Part shown: one piece after another, positions 1 through 14,035 of the stretch | How the letters are laid out: every line of letters begins with the position of its first letter | Numbering within the stretch: the first letter of the stretch is position 1 | From: Daphnia carinata | Lineage: Eukaryota > Arthropoda > Branchiopoda > Diplostraca > Daphniidae | Reading direction: 5' to 3' | Assembly: GCF_022539665.2 (NCBI RefSeq) | Contig: NC_081336.1 | Coordinates: 496,001-560,000 of the forward strand | Length of the DNA: 64,000 bases | The notes under the pieces: generated by a model | What the model saw: only the letters and a program-made list of their open reading frames with translations | The model's database searches: none | Told to the model about the DNA's origin: nothing | Position numbers and translations under genes: made by a program

Positions 1-174
1 AATTTATGAACGTTTAACGTGATAGTTTAAAAACCAAGAAACGAGACGTCGTATACCCAGTCGTGTGCAACCATTCGCATAAAGTATGCATTCGTTTGAA
101 ATGAACAATGTAGAAGAGTAGAAAAAAGTGATACCCGTTCTCTGGTGGGTTGCTGTTGGATCGAGTGCAAGTAC

Positions 175-3100
175 CAATGGATACTGGCCGATGGACGTGA
201 TCCCCCGGTGGAACATTCAATCGTGTAACATTTGCCGGCAGACAGCGGCTTCTCTGTTCCGCTGATTGTCACCCACAACGGCTTCACTGCAAATAAGGTC
301 AACTTCATCATAAATCAACATCTATTCTACCAAACAAAATAACACCAAGGTTAAATAAGGTTAATCAATTTTGACTATACAGAGCCAAAGTCTATGAGCA
401 GAACAGGCTGATAACACGCAATAAAAGAAATGGATTAATGACTGTTCGATGAGCGGATGTCTTTATCGTCACTTTTGAAATGTTCAAACTAAAAGGTAGT
501 TAATGTCTTCTAGCAAGGGCTGAATAGAACTGCGACGCTATGCATTGACCAATAGCAGTTTAATCAGTTTTCTTTATTCTTGTCTTCCATCATCATTAGT
601 TCACATCAGTGGATTAAACACGTCTGGACGACCCATCACATCCGTAATGGCCTTGTGTGGCTTTATTTTCTCTTCCGGAAATTTCCTTGCACTGGACACT
701 GCAAAACTTTGCCACCCACCCACCAGCAAATCACATCACAGGATATCCCGCGTGAGCGATGACTTTCCCTTTTCTTCATTTTTCTTACTCTGCATCGGCG
801 CTGCCCCAAACTGAATGACACAAACTTGGCTGGACCTTATACGAATTATCTATTGTGCTATTTCAGCAAATTCAATCGATTCCGACCAGATTGCTGGAAC
901 TAGACACAACATCTCAGCGCGCCGTGAAGTATTTTACTACTAAATTGCCTTTGCATTAATTTTTTAAATATTGTACGGTTTAGCGAAAACATTCGTTAGT
1001 ACAGGACATTTGCCGACTGAAATCATTGACTTTTCTTCTGATATGCAAACCAATTTTTTATTTTGCCCGGACTTAGAAAAACGGAAAAAAACGGGCATTC
1101 ACCTGAACAAAATTTAAAGAAATGGGGTAAAAAAAAAAACAACTGATATTTTGCCAACTGTAGCGTGAATGCCAATTTTCCCTGTTTTCTTTTGTTTTTT
1201 TGTTGCGCCTATTGGAAATGGGCTATTTATACAAACCCACGGAGTAGAGTGAGGTTTCGTGAGACGTCGGATGCCAAATGGAGGAGGCCATCGATAAATT
1301 ACAGCGGCCAGAAAATAAACGCCCGTTTCGACTTTCTACGAAGAAATCTTCCTTGTCCTGGTGCCATGCAAACAACGACAGAGGTGTGCGTGAAAACGAT
1401 GGAGAAAAATAATGATAGAAGGCTGGGATTTTACGTGCAGCCATCGCCGCGTGCGTGTCAACTCTTTTTTTTCCTTGCCAAAAAAATAAAACCGTTCGCA
1501 TTTTTTAAACATAAAAATTCACATCCATAGCGTGCGCGCATAAATGATGATGCTATTATCGCGAACCTCCCCAAAAGCTACGCGCATGTTTTGTTTTTTT
1601 CTTTCAACCGATTTGCGTGTGGTTTATTCGCTTAAAAGAAAAACGTTCGATACAAAGCGGCAACGATCGCCGTTCGGTTTGTATAAGGTCGATCTATTTC
1701 GTGTTACACCCGAAACCCTTTCGTACGCCATACGTGTGCTTCTATTTACATAATAGGAGGCAAGGCAGGCAAAATAAAGGGACGGGATATGACACGCGAT
1801 CCTCGGAATACTATCAACCGAAACCCTCCTGTTGGTGTAGCTGAGTTTATCCGTCCATGGTCGCGTACGGGATCGAAAAATGTTTGATATTCGCGTGCTC
1901 ATCGGCACTAGAAATGGCTGTGGATTTCGGCCTTGTTTACGGTGCGCAGGCCTTTTCGCGTGTACATCGTCCGTTATCGCTTGGCGACTCGATATTTTCC
2001 CCATAAAACATCCTCGCGTTCGTGAATATTTACGAACTGCACGGTTTCGTTAATGCCCATGTTTCTGATTTTTAAAACCGCCGCAACAGCCAATTGACGA
2101 CATCTACGCAATGGAAACAAAAGTTGAACCCTGTTCTTGGCCAACGATCGATAATGCGCTATCTGATGTCATTTATCGCAAAACATAACAATGAGAAATC
2201 AACGCTTTGGTATTGGAAGTTGGAAATGGGAGAAGAAAAATGAATGACTTACGATTGAGATCAAGTTGAACACTGGAGACGATGGTGTTTTGTTGCTGTC
2301 GATTGTGATGTCCATAGGAATTGAGGCCAAGATGAGGCGTTGACGTCTTTTTGCGCACACCAAAATAGTTGGACGCCTGGCAACGTAAAATGGCGTGCAG
2401 GTGGTGACGTTGAAGTTGTGGGATGACCAGAACATTTTGCACCACATTCTCCGATGTGCCGATGAACGTTTGGTCCACTAATTTGTTGTCCAACCACCAA
2501 CTCACTTCTGGACGGGGTCGACCTTTTCGTTCGTTCACATAAAAAGAACAGAGGGAAGAAAAAAAAGGGGGAGAATGAGATCCATCTGCTTCGCATGAAA
2601 CCAAGAATCAGACACAAATCATCGAGATGGATGGGAGCAAGAAGAAGACAATAATGAACCCGTTGATTGTCGTTTGGCTGTTTCATGTGACGGGGGACAT
2701 CAACAAACGACCAGTGGATGCAATCAAGGCAAGAATTGAAGGCAAATGGAACACAAACGTCGACTATGTGCAGATGAATGTCCACATCATTTACCTCCAG
2801 TGACGATGCAATTGAGCGAAAGTTGCGCCCCTTCGTCGTAAGGGCCAATGACCGACGAGACTTGACGATTGTCCTCGATGATTCGAATCTTCCCAGGTGG
2901 AACTGCAATTCGTGAATGTTTTAAGAATTATTGATTTTCTTCCAATGTTACATCAGTTTTGATTTGCTGTACGATTTCAATTAGTTGGTGCTATCGTTGT
3001 CCCATAAACTATCGATGACAAGACTGATCCTTCTCTCTCATTATTCCTTAGTGTTACATTTCTTGATTTCAGTTGGTGGCCATAACTTCCAATTAAATGG

Positions 3101-6100
3101 CTGTGAAATACATTTTTACTCGTCTGGTGCATTAACTTAACGACGGAAACGTCAACACATCCACACATTTGTTTATCGATTGGTTTGAACAAAGTTGAAA
3201 ATCGTCTACCCAGATGCAAATAGAGAAACAAACGACGATGCAAATACCTACGACGGTGAGCTGAACGAGGACGTTGCGAGTGGGCGACCGTCCGAAATCG
3301 ACCCGACATCGATAGACGCCCTCGTCCTGATCGGCCGCGTTGTTCAATAATAAAAGAGCCACCGGATGACTATCGAATTGGAAATGGACTCGCGTCGCTG
3401 TTGAGGTCGGCGTGTATTGGCCTTGTTCTTGCTGTTGTTGTAGCAGAAGCATTTGACTGTCGTGCTGCGTCTGTTGTTGGCGGTAACTCTCCCTCGAACG
3501 ACGGGCATCGTATCTGCACATTACACCCAATTTCGCATCAGTTTAACTTTGTCATCACGTCAAAACTGAGTCTAGACATGTCATTCCATTTGTTCATGTT
3601 TGATTTGGCACTTCATATTAGACCAGACACACAAACAATTGGTGCATTTTTTCATTCGTTTCTCTTTACAACTACGTTTGGCTTATCTGCCATTCAAGTC
3701 TAAAATACTTCATACGGAACATGTTGGGATGATGCCTTCGAAAGGCATTATCCTATCGTAATGGCAAATAATAAGCCAAAATCTTACTTGTAAATGGGGA
3801 AATCCGAATCGTTTTTGTACCACAGGACGAGGTAAAGCGAATCGAGTGGCGGCGGTGAAATGTCACACGGCAGTTCGGCTGTCCTTCCGCTCAGCACCCA
3901 CACCTTTTCCACCTTGGACGCTGTTGAAATGAAAATGAAAAATTAGTTTGAATATCGCCATGGCATCATCACGATAAATAAATGTTGAAACAGTTTGAGC
4001 AAAGATCGAAATGATTAACGATGGGTGCGGTCAAAAAAGGACAGGGCTTCATTCATCACGGTATAGGAAATTAATGTTTTCTTGCAAGAAACCCATTGAC
4101 TGAAGGATCAAATCGTTCGTGAACGTTCGATTTCGAACGTTTTAAAAATTGTTATCGCTTTTCGGACAACTGAATTCGCTTCACTAAGTCTATTCATGTC
4201 CAATCATTTAGAATTTTGTTTAGTTACCATTTAGAAAATGAATACGGCATAATTTTTTAAAGGAAACAGTCTCAAGTTTGGACAAAGAGAAACTAGAAAT
4301 TTATCAATTACGTTAAACGGCAACATAAAAAAAAAAATTGGATCTCATGGAACACGCAAGCCTGAGTCAAACGTTCGTTTACATTCGTTCGATCCTAATT
4401 CGGACGTGCATTTATAAAAACAATGTACCGAAAAAAAAGGGGCGGGAGAAGGGCGTTGGTGGTGATTTGTCCAAAGTTTAAACGACGACGCGAATGTTTG
4501 CGCTCTATTTATCCGACATTTATGGCCACGATATCGCGTAGTGAACGCGAAGTATTCGTTGCTGATAACAATCGCCGCTATTGTTGCATAAAATTTGCTA
4601 CCGCGACGGTGTCTCCTATTTCAATCTGTCGCGTGACCATGGGCGACATAAGCTCTTTGCTGGTAGGTTGGGATGATGAAGGAAAAAGGAACAGGTTGCA
4701 TCGTTTGTGTCTTGCACTTGGAAGACACCATGGAAACCATATTTCTCTGCAATAACAACGCAACAACAACAGATGTCGAACGCATCAATAAATAGGGAAG
4801 ACGTCGAGATGGAAAGGCAGTTGCGTCGTACGGTAATTCTTCAATATACAATTCAATTTGGTATAAAAATTCATAGGAAATCCCAACGGTACTTGAAACG
4901 CGAATAAATTTCCCCTTGTCAATGCTCATCTTTTTCCTCTATCGTTCGGATATGCGGCAAAACAAACACACCCGCAATCTCTTATCCTTTTTCTAGACTG
5001 AACGAATTTCTTCTGGCACGCACAAACAGGAAAAAGAAGCAACTCTCAACTTTGTTTCCTTTCATTCTCGACATTTGTTGAAACGGCTAAATAAACGCGA
5101 ATCAGTTCGTACTTCAATAATTGAAAAAAAAAAAAAAACACTTAAAAATTCCAAAAAATTTAAACAACGGCAAAAATTAATGGCTCGTTGTCACGAAATT
5201 AAAAGGAAGTTTTTTTTAAAGGGAAAAACAGGAGCACGTCGTTTGTTCCTTTTCAATCGATTCCGCTGCGCATTTCTCATTTACACGAGTTGGTCAATTA
5301 ACTACGCTTACCGTTAGATAACTAACTCGTCCCCTTCTTTTTTATACGAGAGTGGCCACTGTTCACATTTGAATTTCACGCAACCTGAGAAGCTTCTTTA
5401 TCGATCGCACAGCCATACCTTGACTGTGCGAGCTCGACATTAGAAAATCCTTTATCTGTTTGACGATTGGACAAACACTACTCGAACGCATCAAGAGTAT
5501 TCGATAATCAATAAATCAGCAGGTGCATACGATAGATCTACCGTTCCAGTATCCCTTTTGTAGTAAGGCAATACGTAAGGAGAAAATCCCATGAATTTTT
5601 GAGAATGTGATCGTGTACGGGTACACTACTTTCAATCGATAGATTTAAGTATTTAAAACCAGATTCCTTCAAAACAACTTCTTTTGATAGCAACAAGGAG
5701 ACAACCTCGGCTTTACACGGCGAACGGAAATCGAATGTCGAAACAAACTGTTGTACGCTTTTGAATGTATGTCCTTGCCCCGGAATATGTTTTATCTCAA
5801 ATGCCTTGTTAATATTTCAGTATTGAATACTATAAAACGGCTTTCACAAGAATTCGTCACAAACAAAAGACGAGCAAAACCAGCAGCAGAAAATGATATG
5901 AATCAAACTGATGGGATCGCATTGGCATAAGCTCCATTTCTAATGAAACTGTGCATCAGATTCAAAAATCAGGCATAAAATGTCGGTATGGACGTTTTCA
6001 ACTACCCATATAACTATGACTCTGGTCTACCAAAAACCAAAATCAACCGGCGCCGAAACACATGATCGATTGCAATCGGAATATTCAACGCATCCATTCG

Positions 6101-6824
6101 AGCCTCCCGCTACATTCCTAATCTATTATCAGCGGTATAAATTTTAAACGAACGGACTATCTTTGGACAAAACGAAACGGAATATAAAACGGGATTTCCC
6201 TGGAACAGTCCATCTTCTGATTTCGTGCCACCCACGACAGTACAAAACGTGATGGGACTTTGGTGAATGACATGGGCCAGCTGGACATTTCAAGTGTGTG
6301 ATGCCCATCTTGCAACAACGTCTCAGAATCAGCTAATCCAATTAAAAGAGCTATCGGCACAAACGTCTGGAAGTGAGCTGCTCAAAGAGAAGTCGGAAGT
6401 TGCACGGAAAGGCCATTCGAACACGTCTGCACGACGTCTCATATCTGCGCTGCTGGATCATCTTCAAAAGAGAGAATCCAACAGAGAGAGCAACTGATTC
6501 AACTGACCGAGTCAGGAGGAAATGGACGCATTTCCCGTGGCTACTTCGTCCTCAACGATCGTGTCGTGACAGAATCACGCTGCCGGAAGGCGAGTGAATG
6601 TAATAAAAGAGAATAAGCGGATGGGATTTACATTCATCTTCTGAGGTGTCGATGGTATTGACCAGCATCTTGTCTGTCGCCCGCGAAGAAACTTCTGCTG
6701 GAATAGGCAGCAGGGCCGCCGACGCAGACTCGACCGTGGCGAGTGAAACCACAAAGAGGTGGGCCGTTGTCACCAGCACCAGGATCATCTTCGGCCGTCT
6801 AGCTGTTCCATGATGATCCATCAT
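175..6824 (-). CDS. Sidestep-family immunoglobulin cell-surface protein, 5' part (continues past the left edge)
   Basis: Exons (minus): 6824-6632 signal peptide, 3920-3788, 3513-3248, 2902-2795, 2522-2253, 286-175; every junction is GT-AG and phases agree (1,2,1,1,1). The first V-type Ig domain has the cysteine in ELPCDI, the tryptophan in LVLWYKNDSDFPIYK and the signature GVYRCRVDFGRSPTRN, the YRCRVDF..SPTRN pattern of insect Sidestep proteins. Ig2 contains LSLNCIVTGGRPRPEVSWW and ends in LDLNLKPLWV, where Ig3 begins; the remaining Ig domains and the membrane segment lie outside the window. A Gln-rich stretch sits in the C'-D loop of Ig1. Sidestep proteins act in axon guidance as partners of Beaten-path proteins (family knowledge). 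The signal exon is joined across a 2.7 kb intron on phase match and hydrophobic MILVLVTTAHLFVVSLA, so that link is inferred. Confidence 0.85.
287..2252 (-). other. Large intron of the sidestep-like gene (Ig2/Ig3 junction)
   Basis: About 2 kb without a supported exon. The flanking exons join as LDLN|LKPLWV, which is continuous in the family, so no exon is expected inside. The sequence is AT-rich with scattered short open frames that show no family signal. Confidence 0.6.
3921..6631 (-). other. First intron of the sidestep-like gene
   Basis: About 2.7 kb between the proposed signal-peptide exon and the first Ig exon. It contains only short chance open frames and A-runs. Long first introns often hold enhancers, but no specific site was recognised. 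Confidence 0.5.
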
Positions 6825-9800
6825 CGATCAAAACGGATTTCTCTTTTCGTTGCTTCACTGAATTCGCTGGCGGTGACGGGCAATGTCCAGCGAACACGCA
6901 AGACGGGTCCAACTGATCGGAGACGATGTTTAGCAGCAAACGGAATTCAGTAGCATCACACTTCCATTATATCCTGTTTTTTAAAAAAAGAGTTTAAAGT
7001 ATGAATTTCAGGTTCAAAATACCACATGTAATGCTGACGTATTGCTAGACATAAATTTTTTATTATAATTGGTAATCCATTCTTAGATCTCGCGACGTGA
7101 TAAACTATTTACAAAAGAACATCCAATAAGCAAACAAACTTGCCATATGGCCTCGTGAATTTCCGTCTAGGTGACAAGACTGCAATGCTACACAACGCAA
7201 TTGCCAGATATTTATTTACAGATAAATATCCGTAAATTACGGTCAGCATTGCTGTCTGTGCGTGAGTTTAGTTACCCAGTCTTATCCAACGATCCCAACA
7301 AGCTGCCCTCTAATCGAATTTCCGTGTAAATAAGGCTCACTTACTTACATCCAATTTCAAAAGTAACCAATGATACCGTAATTTTATTAGCTGAGCTTCT
7401 TATCGATAATGGTTAAACATGGAGGATATTTTTAACAAAACGAGCCGCTTTGCTGATTTTCAAGGGATTGACGCAATCGATGCAAAACAGTTTTTCTAAA
7501 AGACTCATTGGAATTGGTCGATCCCTATTTAAACGTGATTTCCATAGGCTTCCTTTTGAACTGATGACAATAAATAGAACGCACACGAAAAGATTCTTAG
7601 ATCCGATCACGGAATAAAAAAAAAAGAAACGGCCTAATCTGCTAATTCCTTCGACGTTGGTTTCTTGATATCAATACGGCGCTCTGGATCGATGGATCCG
7701 CCCACTTGCATTCGACATCGAATGTCACTGTGAGATAAACGGATGGGTAATTTGAACTCCGATACCAAGTTTGAATAATTAACGTTTCAGCCAACTGTCT
7801 AAATGGTTGGATTAAATTGCACCAATGAGTCAATCGAACCGCAGTATTTACAGGGCAACGCCCCGCCTAATTCCCCAGTAATGAACGTCAACGATACCAC
7901 ACCAGTGGCATTTGTTTAAACAAAAGGCTCTGGCTGATTTTCTCCAGCACATTTGCATGGGTTCCATCTGATAGTAGGAAGATCGATATAAGCCGCGAGA
8001 AGAGGAATTTGTCAACGTCCCCGACAATTCAAAAGAAACACAAAAGCTTTTGTTTTGCGTCGGGAACGCCCCAACGCTCCACAAGTCTGGGTTGCATGTC
8101 ACGGATATTATTCGATAAATCGTTGTTGTTCGATCTAATCTATCAATATTTCTGTTTGTTTTCGCTCATCAGAAAAGCTCCTTTCGTTCATTTATCAATC
8201 GATAAACTGAGGGGCACACCATGACAATCTCCATCTTTTACACGACTTAAACAAAAGGACGCATGAGATTGGACGTATATGAATGCAAATAATTCAATGA
8301 AATGAGGACTTCGAAATGTCTACGAGTACATTTCCCTTTAACGTAATTAAAAAGGAGGAATTGGTTCAAGGGACTCGAGACTAGGCTGACAAAATGGGTA
8401 CCTATTCGCACATCTATTCGATTTCTCTTTCCTTTTGTTTCTCCGTAAATTCTCCTTGTTCTCGCCATCATAAATACATTCTAGCTTAGAGAATAGAGCA
8501 GCACGTAAGTCGTTACGCACAGGAACTTCGCCATCCGGCTGAGCAAGATTAAGAGGCAACGAATGGTGACAAAATGTAAAACAAAAGATAGGGACTACAT
8601 CCCAATAATTAAATACAACGCAGACTTGCCGTTCACGTTAGGGAATTGGGAAACACGAAAGAGACATCATTCCTCGTTGTAGGTCTCATGCCAAATTCTA
8701 TTAGACAAGAAGGTTGGATACTCCATGACCCTACTTGGCCATGGAAACATCACTTAACAGGTATCAAGTTTTCTAGAGTTGCAGCCATAACTACTCGGAA
8801 ACAGATAGTTAAAGGAACAAATGGGTATTACGATTGCACCGTATGATGTGACTACTTTCCCCTAACAATGTCCAAAGAGTAGAATGTTGAATACGTCAAG
8901 AAAATCTGATATTAACCAACTTTCAAAACTCGCATCTACTACTCGAATGGGTCACTTTAATGTCGTCATAAATTGAGAGTGCGATTCATGAAGCCGGCAA
9001 ATAAATAAAAATGGCGGGTACCAATTTCATCCGTGACGCACTGAATAATCAATCGCGAGAAGTAGTTGAATGTACAACGTTCAAGTTGCACGTCAATCAC
9101 AGCAACAGCGTAAAAAGAAATGCCAAAAACGAGGAATGCTACTAAGAATATGCAATTGCTGGTTATTTAATCATCGTTTGTCAGAAAAACAAGACGCAAT
9201 TGCTCGAGGTTCAATAGGAAAACCGCCAAAATTCTTTGTTTCACGCAACTGTTCTCCGCTTTGGAAATGTGACAATGGAGGTGGAATAGTTTGTGGAATA
9301 AGCAAAATACGACTGTTGCAATGTAAAAAATGGAAAAGGCATAGGGGGAAACATTCATTGCAGTAAAGTACTTAAATATTTACGAAACACAGAGAATCGA
9401 TAACAAATGGCTTTTACCTGAATGCAGAACTTCATGACAAACGACGAAACCTTTCAGCCACTTCAACTTGGAATTTTTGTCGTAGACTAGCCTCAATTTT
9501 TCCAAGGAAATCTGTTGCTTTCACCCTGAAACCGAAAATAAAATGAAATTCTTGCCAACAGATCGAAATCACTTGACACACAAATCACCAGTTTAATGTC
9601 ACCACAAACAAGTCGGCGACTAGTACGACGTTGATGACGTGGCACTTATGTCTCACAGTTAACTATGAAATTCCGACTTGTTGAAAAAAGAAGGGATCAA
9701 AAAGTTTGAACCTGTTAACGGACATGTAAAATCGTGAAATAGTGACGGACTTAAATGACCCAACGTTCACGACACAACAGCTAAAGACCGACTGATCGAA

Positions 9801-11649
9801 TCGAGCCACCCCCTTTGCCCTAGACCCACATGTGTTCTCTGGCGGGAACAACTGGGATAGGTCGACATTCGCCCTCTGGTCTACAGCAGTGCCCCACAGT
9901 GATGAGATCGAAAGCTTGGGCATCCCGCGCAGTCGCTGTAAGTTTCTGTTTTTAAATATCGTTGAAATAAAATTGCTTTTCCGTTTGATCCTTTTCTCTT
10001 GAAATTTTAATGCATCTTCTTTGCATTTAATGAAGGCATTTCTCGTAGTTCATCGTGTGGTTTCGTCTAATAATGGCCTACTCTCCTTAACGAAATTTCG
10101 TCTGCTTCCGTATTTCACATAGTCTGAACAGGCAAAATGTACTTGATTGATTTGCCTAAATGATTTACCGAGGCTGTAATTATCAAAAGAGCTTCTTCTT
10201 TTTGAACTTAACGTGATGATGTTCAAGTAAAGAAAACGGCTATGAAAGACGAGATGAAAGATCGATGCAATTCCCTGGTTTTGGCTGTGAGAGAGTTGGC
10301 AGACGTGTGGCAGTAGAGCCAAACGAAACAGGAAAATTGATCTAATTAGACAGCTGACTAGGAAACTTTTCTCAAATCTTTTCCATGGATTGAATTACTT
10401 GACTGTCTGAAACGTTTTCAATATACTATTGGCAATGATGACGCACACACACACTGTTCTGTTTTTTTGTCTGGCCATCCAATGGAGACCTACCAGACTT
10501 TACAAAAATGAAAAAAGGTAACGAGTGAAAAACATTAAAGTAACCTTATTTGTGTGAATTGTTCTTTCCATTTAGAAGTTTTTCCCTCAGCCAAAGAAGG
10601 GAATGGTGTAAATTGGATTCGACACGTTTGGTCATCTTGATAAGGTTTTCTAGATGATTGGAATTTGTTATTCGGCTGCAGTGGGCTGAATTACATTATA
10701 GCCCCGTTGGTAACCAGATAATCTGCTGAAATACAAAAGGAAGAGAGAAAGAGGCTTACCAGGGTTTCGTCGTCCAACTTCCTTACGGCTGGCTTACCAT
10801 AAGTATACAAGCAGCCGCATAAAAGTATTATTTACACAGTCACGCGTGCAACTAAAGCGGATTACAACGAAATGCTTTTTTTGGAAAAAGAAAGGAAAAT
10901 AAAGTAGGGTGAAACCCACGATGCGACGTATTGCAAGGGATTCGTTTCAACAAAAGTTGACTTAAAAGTTTTATTTTTTATTTACTGTCATAATGAAGCC
11001 ATTTTCGATGGCCACTCTTTTTTCAACCTTCACATGGAATTATACACTGGTTAATAGCTGCCGTTGCGGCGATGCTATACGAAAGGTGCTCGGTTTTCGA
11101 AGGGACAAAGACACAAAGTGTTACTGTTTTAAAAAGTTTGTGTTGCGGAAACACAAGCAACACTTGTCTAACATTGGCTACGCAAACTTGATTGTTGGCA
11201 AGAAAAACATAGCTTTCGTTTCTGTTAATGGAAACTCCACAAAAAATCTAAATTGGAAAAAAAGGTTAATGAGTTGGTGTGGGTCGGGTTGCCAAACCCA
11301 AGGGTTGCTGTCCGTGTTCTAATGGCGATTTGATAGGCGGGACAAACCTACCAAATGGGAAGAGTTCCCTATCACCCCATCTGCTCGACAACCTGTATGT
11401 CGTCAGAGAAGATTAAAAAAAAAAAACATTTCTACTGGGAAAATACGTTAGGTAGCAAAAACTGTGGCGACAACAATGTAGCGTTTTAAACAGGTGCAAC
11501 TGATACAGCTCGCATATGGAGTGGTCCCGCCCGACTATGCCTTTATTACGCATAAGCCTTATATCAGTCTGTTACCAACCGTCAGGCAAAGGAAACGGAT
11601 TAATTAAATTTTGACAGTGCGCATTACCGTAGGCTGGAATCTCGTTACT
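6825..11649. other. Gene-poor interval
   Basis: About 4.8 kb between the divergent sidestep-like and sulfotransferase genes. Short open frames occur on both strands (for example 10993-11322 plus and 9663-9923 minus), but none shows a domain, a signal peptide with splice support or a repeat. A 9-base inverted repeat GATATTTAT/ATAAATATC lies near 7207-7230. I see no RNA gene here. Confidence 0.5.
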
Positions 11650-13072
11650 ATGATTGTTTTCTTCAAGCATCTTTTATGTAAAAAGGGTTTCTTCTTGGCT
11701 ATTGGTTGTTGTCTAATAGTTTTGGCAATTCGACGAGATCCACCGCAATCAGCACTATTACAATCCCAAGAATCCAGGTATAATAATTAGATCGCAAATA
11801 TGTTCTTGATAATTACCGATAAACATGGCAGTCATGTGTAGACATGGCAGTTATAACGATTCAATTCTTGCTAATGAAAATTTTCGAATTTAAATTTCAG
11901 AAAATTTGCTTTCTTGAAAAGCCACAAGTGCGCCGGTACCGTCATTGCAAACATCATATTTCGGTAGGTGCATCATGCACAGTAATTCCTTCTGGTCGAT
12001 TTGATTGTGTTACCTAGCAAGTTCATGAGAAAAAAACATGTAACAATAAACTGAATGTTGTTTTACCCGCTAATGGCAATTACCTATCCACCACTCAGCT
12101 CTTCAATCACGCCTCACTGAAGACAGCGAAATGGAAGGATGTTGATTTTGACGTTTTCTGTTTGCACAGTCGTTGGAATAAGGACGAAATAATGAAGGTG
12201 CTGCGTGAAGAAACGAGAACTTTCACGATTGTACGCGACCCCGTCGAGGTATTTGTGTCCATGTTCCACTTTCAGGATCCAGTCCGAGAGTTCTACGGTG
12301 TCAAAGACATCCACGAAATGGTCAATTTGATCCAAAACACGTCGGCTTCAGCCTTAAATAAACGCTGGCTCGGTTTTGTTGGACGCAATCAAATGGCGTG
12401 GGATATGGGTCTGTCACCCGACATCTTTGAAGATACCGAGACCGTGACTAAAGAAATAGAACGGCTGGATAGTGAGTTTGATCTCGTGATGGTTGCCCAC
12501 CGAATGGACGAGTCGCTCATCCTACTGAGACACCTGCTCAATTGGCCTCTACAAAATGTCATTCACCTTAATTTAAATCGACGAAGAGCTGAAAAACGGT
12601 TACCCTCATTGAGTACAGATGAAAGAAAGGTGCTTACCGCCTGGTTGGCTGCTGATGTCCAAATATTTGAATATTTCTCTCGCCGATTCGATGAAAGAGT
12701 TGCACAGTTCAATCAGCAGCAATCCTCTTTTCTAATGGGCAATCTCTTCAATTTCAATTCGCCGATGAAGATCGAAACGCAGCTACTGAGAAAAGCCAAT
12801 AAAGAACTCTATAAACGTTGTGTTCTTCAGGAGGTTGCTAATGAAAAACTCACTGGGAAATTTAAAGAGCACAACAACAATATCGTTGGGTTCATTATAA
12901 ATGAGTAAGGTCATTACCTCTGTTAATTTTGACTGTAATAATATGATTGCATTGTTTTTGCAGAGAAAAGCAGGGATGTGACTTGTATGCCATGAGTGAA
13001 CCGGCCTATCTGAAGTTGTTTGAACATTTACTACTGTCAAGAATTTCTAACACTTCAACATCTAATGGATGA
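11650..13072 (+). CDS. Golgi carbohydrate sulfotransferase, galactose-3-O-sulfotransferase family (frame break at an A-run)
   Basis: Exons 11650-11777, 11901-11963, 12018-12904 and 12964-13072. The product would transfer sulfate from PAPS to a galactose-containing glycan or glycolipid. Residues ~11-30 form a type II signal anchor (GFFLAIGCCLIVLAI). The 5'-phosphosulfate loop is FLKSHKCAGTVIANIIF, matching FLKTHK.(G/A)(S/G)(S/T) of Gal3ST enzymes; the 3'-phosphate site is FTIVRDPVEVFVSM, preceded by LNVVLPANGNYLS and DVFCLHSRWNKDE. The last exon encodes CDLYAMSEPAYLKLFE and a TGA stop. About 395 residues is near family size. Exon 2 ends in phase 2, but exon 3 opens correctly only in phase 0, so the CDS needs one extra base near the A7 run at 12030-12036. 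This may be an assembly error or a real lesion. Acceptor specificity cannot be assigned. Confidence 0.85.
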
Positions 13073-14035
13073 CACCTGAGGAATATGATTCATTTACTGT
13101 ATCTGTAACAACCATAATGAAAAAAATACATCACCATGCATTTTACCAACATGAAATTGAAGATCCACAGAGTAGGCCAAAATTCTTTGCATTTGGTGAT
13201 GCCTGTCAAGTCTAGAGGTCATTCATTTTACTATTGGAATCCTTGGCATATTTCATTCACAGACTAGGTATGTTGCCTTGGAGTCTTTGCTACTGTCTTT
13301 TTGTTTCTACGGACTGTAGCCAACAGCGATCACGTCTCTCTACGTTTCGACCTCATCTAATAAATAAATCTTCTACATAAATAAAAACATATGTGACTTA
13401 CCATGAGCAGACAACTGATTTTTGCTATGGACTGCATCTCTCCATCCATCAGTGTTTTACACTGAATTGTTTGTTTAGTTTTTTCTTTTTCATGTCAACC
13501 TGTGGGTAAGTAAATGCAAATCTTATTACTCAAACTACTGGCTTGTTTTCTGCAGGCTAAGCCGATGCCGCTGGAAAATAGACGTAAACAAATGACAAAA
13601 ACAGAAAAAAAAAACAAAATAATGCTTTACCTCGTAAGATGCAAATTTGTTTATTCCGCACAATCGGTGTCCACAGAATGTTCACGAATCGCTTGGAAAT
13701 TATGACGAATCGCTTGGGAATCATGACGAAAAAGTTAAATTATCTAATTGGAAAATAATGGAAAATAAATTACTTTGATTGAAATAGAATTGAAAAATGT
13801 TTTTACTAATGTTAACTATAACACAAAACAGCTTAGACTAAAATTTTAATTAAAAAATTAAAATTAAAGCCAAAGATTCCCATTGAGAGCCTTCCATTGG
13901 GGGCACGAAACGCACTTAAGAAACTAAAACATGAACTTTTTTCAGCTTATTGTTACATTAAGTACTATTCTTAATTGTTGCAAATAAACCACAAGTTTCT
14001 ACACTTTCTTGAGAGAATTGTGACAGATTTTTACT
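13073..14035 (+). other. 3' flank of the sulfotransferase gene and intergenic DNA
   Basis: AT-rich sequence with AATAAATAAA around 13360, a plausible polyadenylation signal for the sulfotransferase. No further gene supported. Confidence 0.4.

Noticed and set aside
7207-7230. 9-base inverted repeat GATATTTAT/ATAAATATC as a transposon end or terminator
   Set aside because: Too short and AT-only, with no target-site duplication or partner end found.
10993-11322. 109-codon plus-strand open frame in the gene-poor interval
   Set aside because: No signal peptide, domain, splice support or repeat; composition fits chance.
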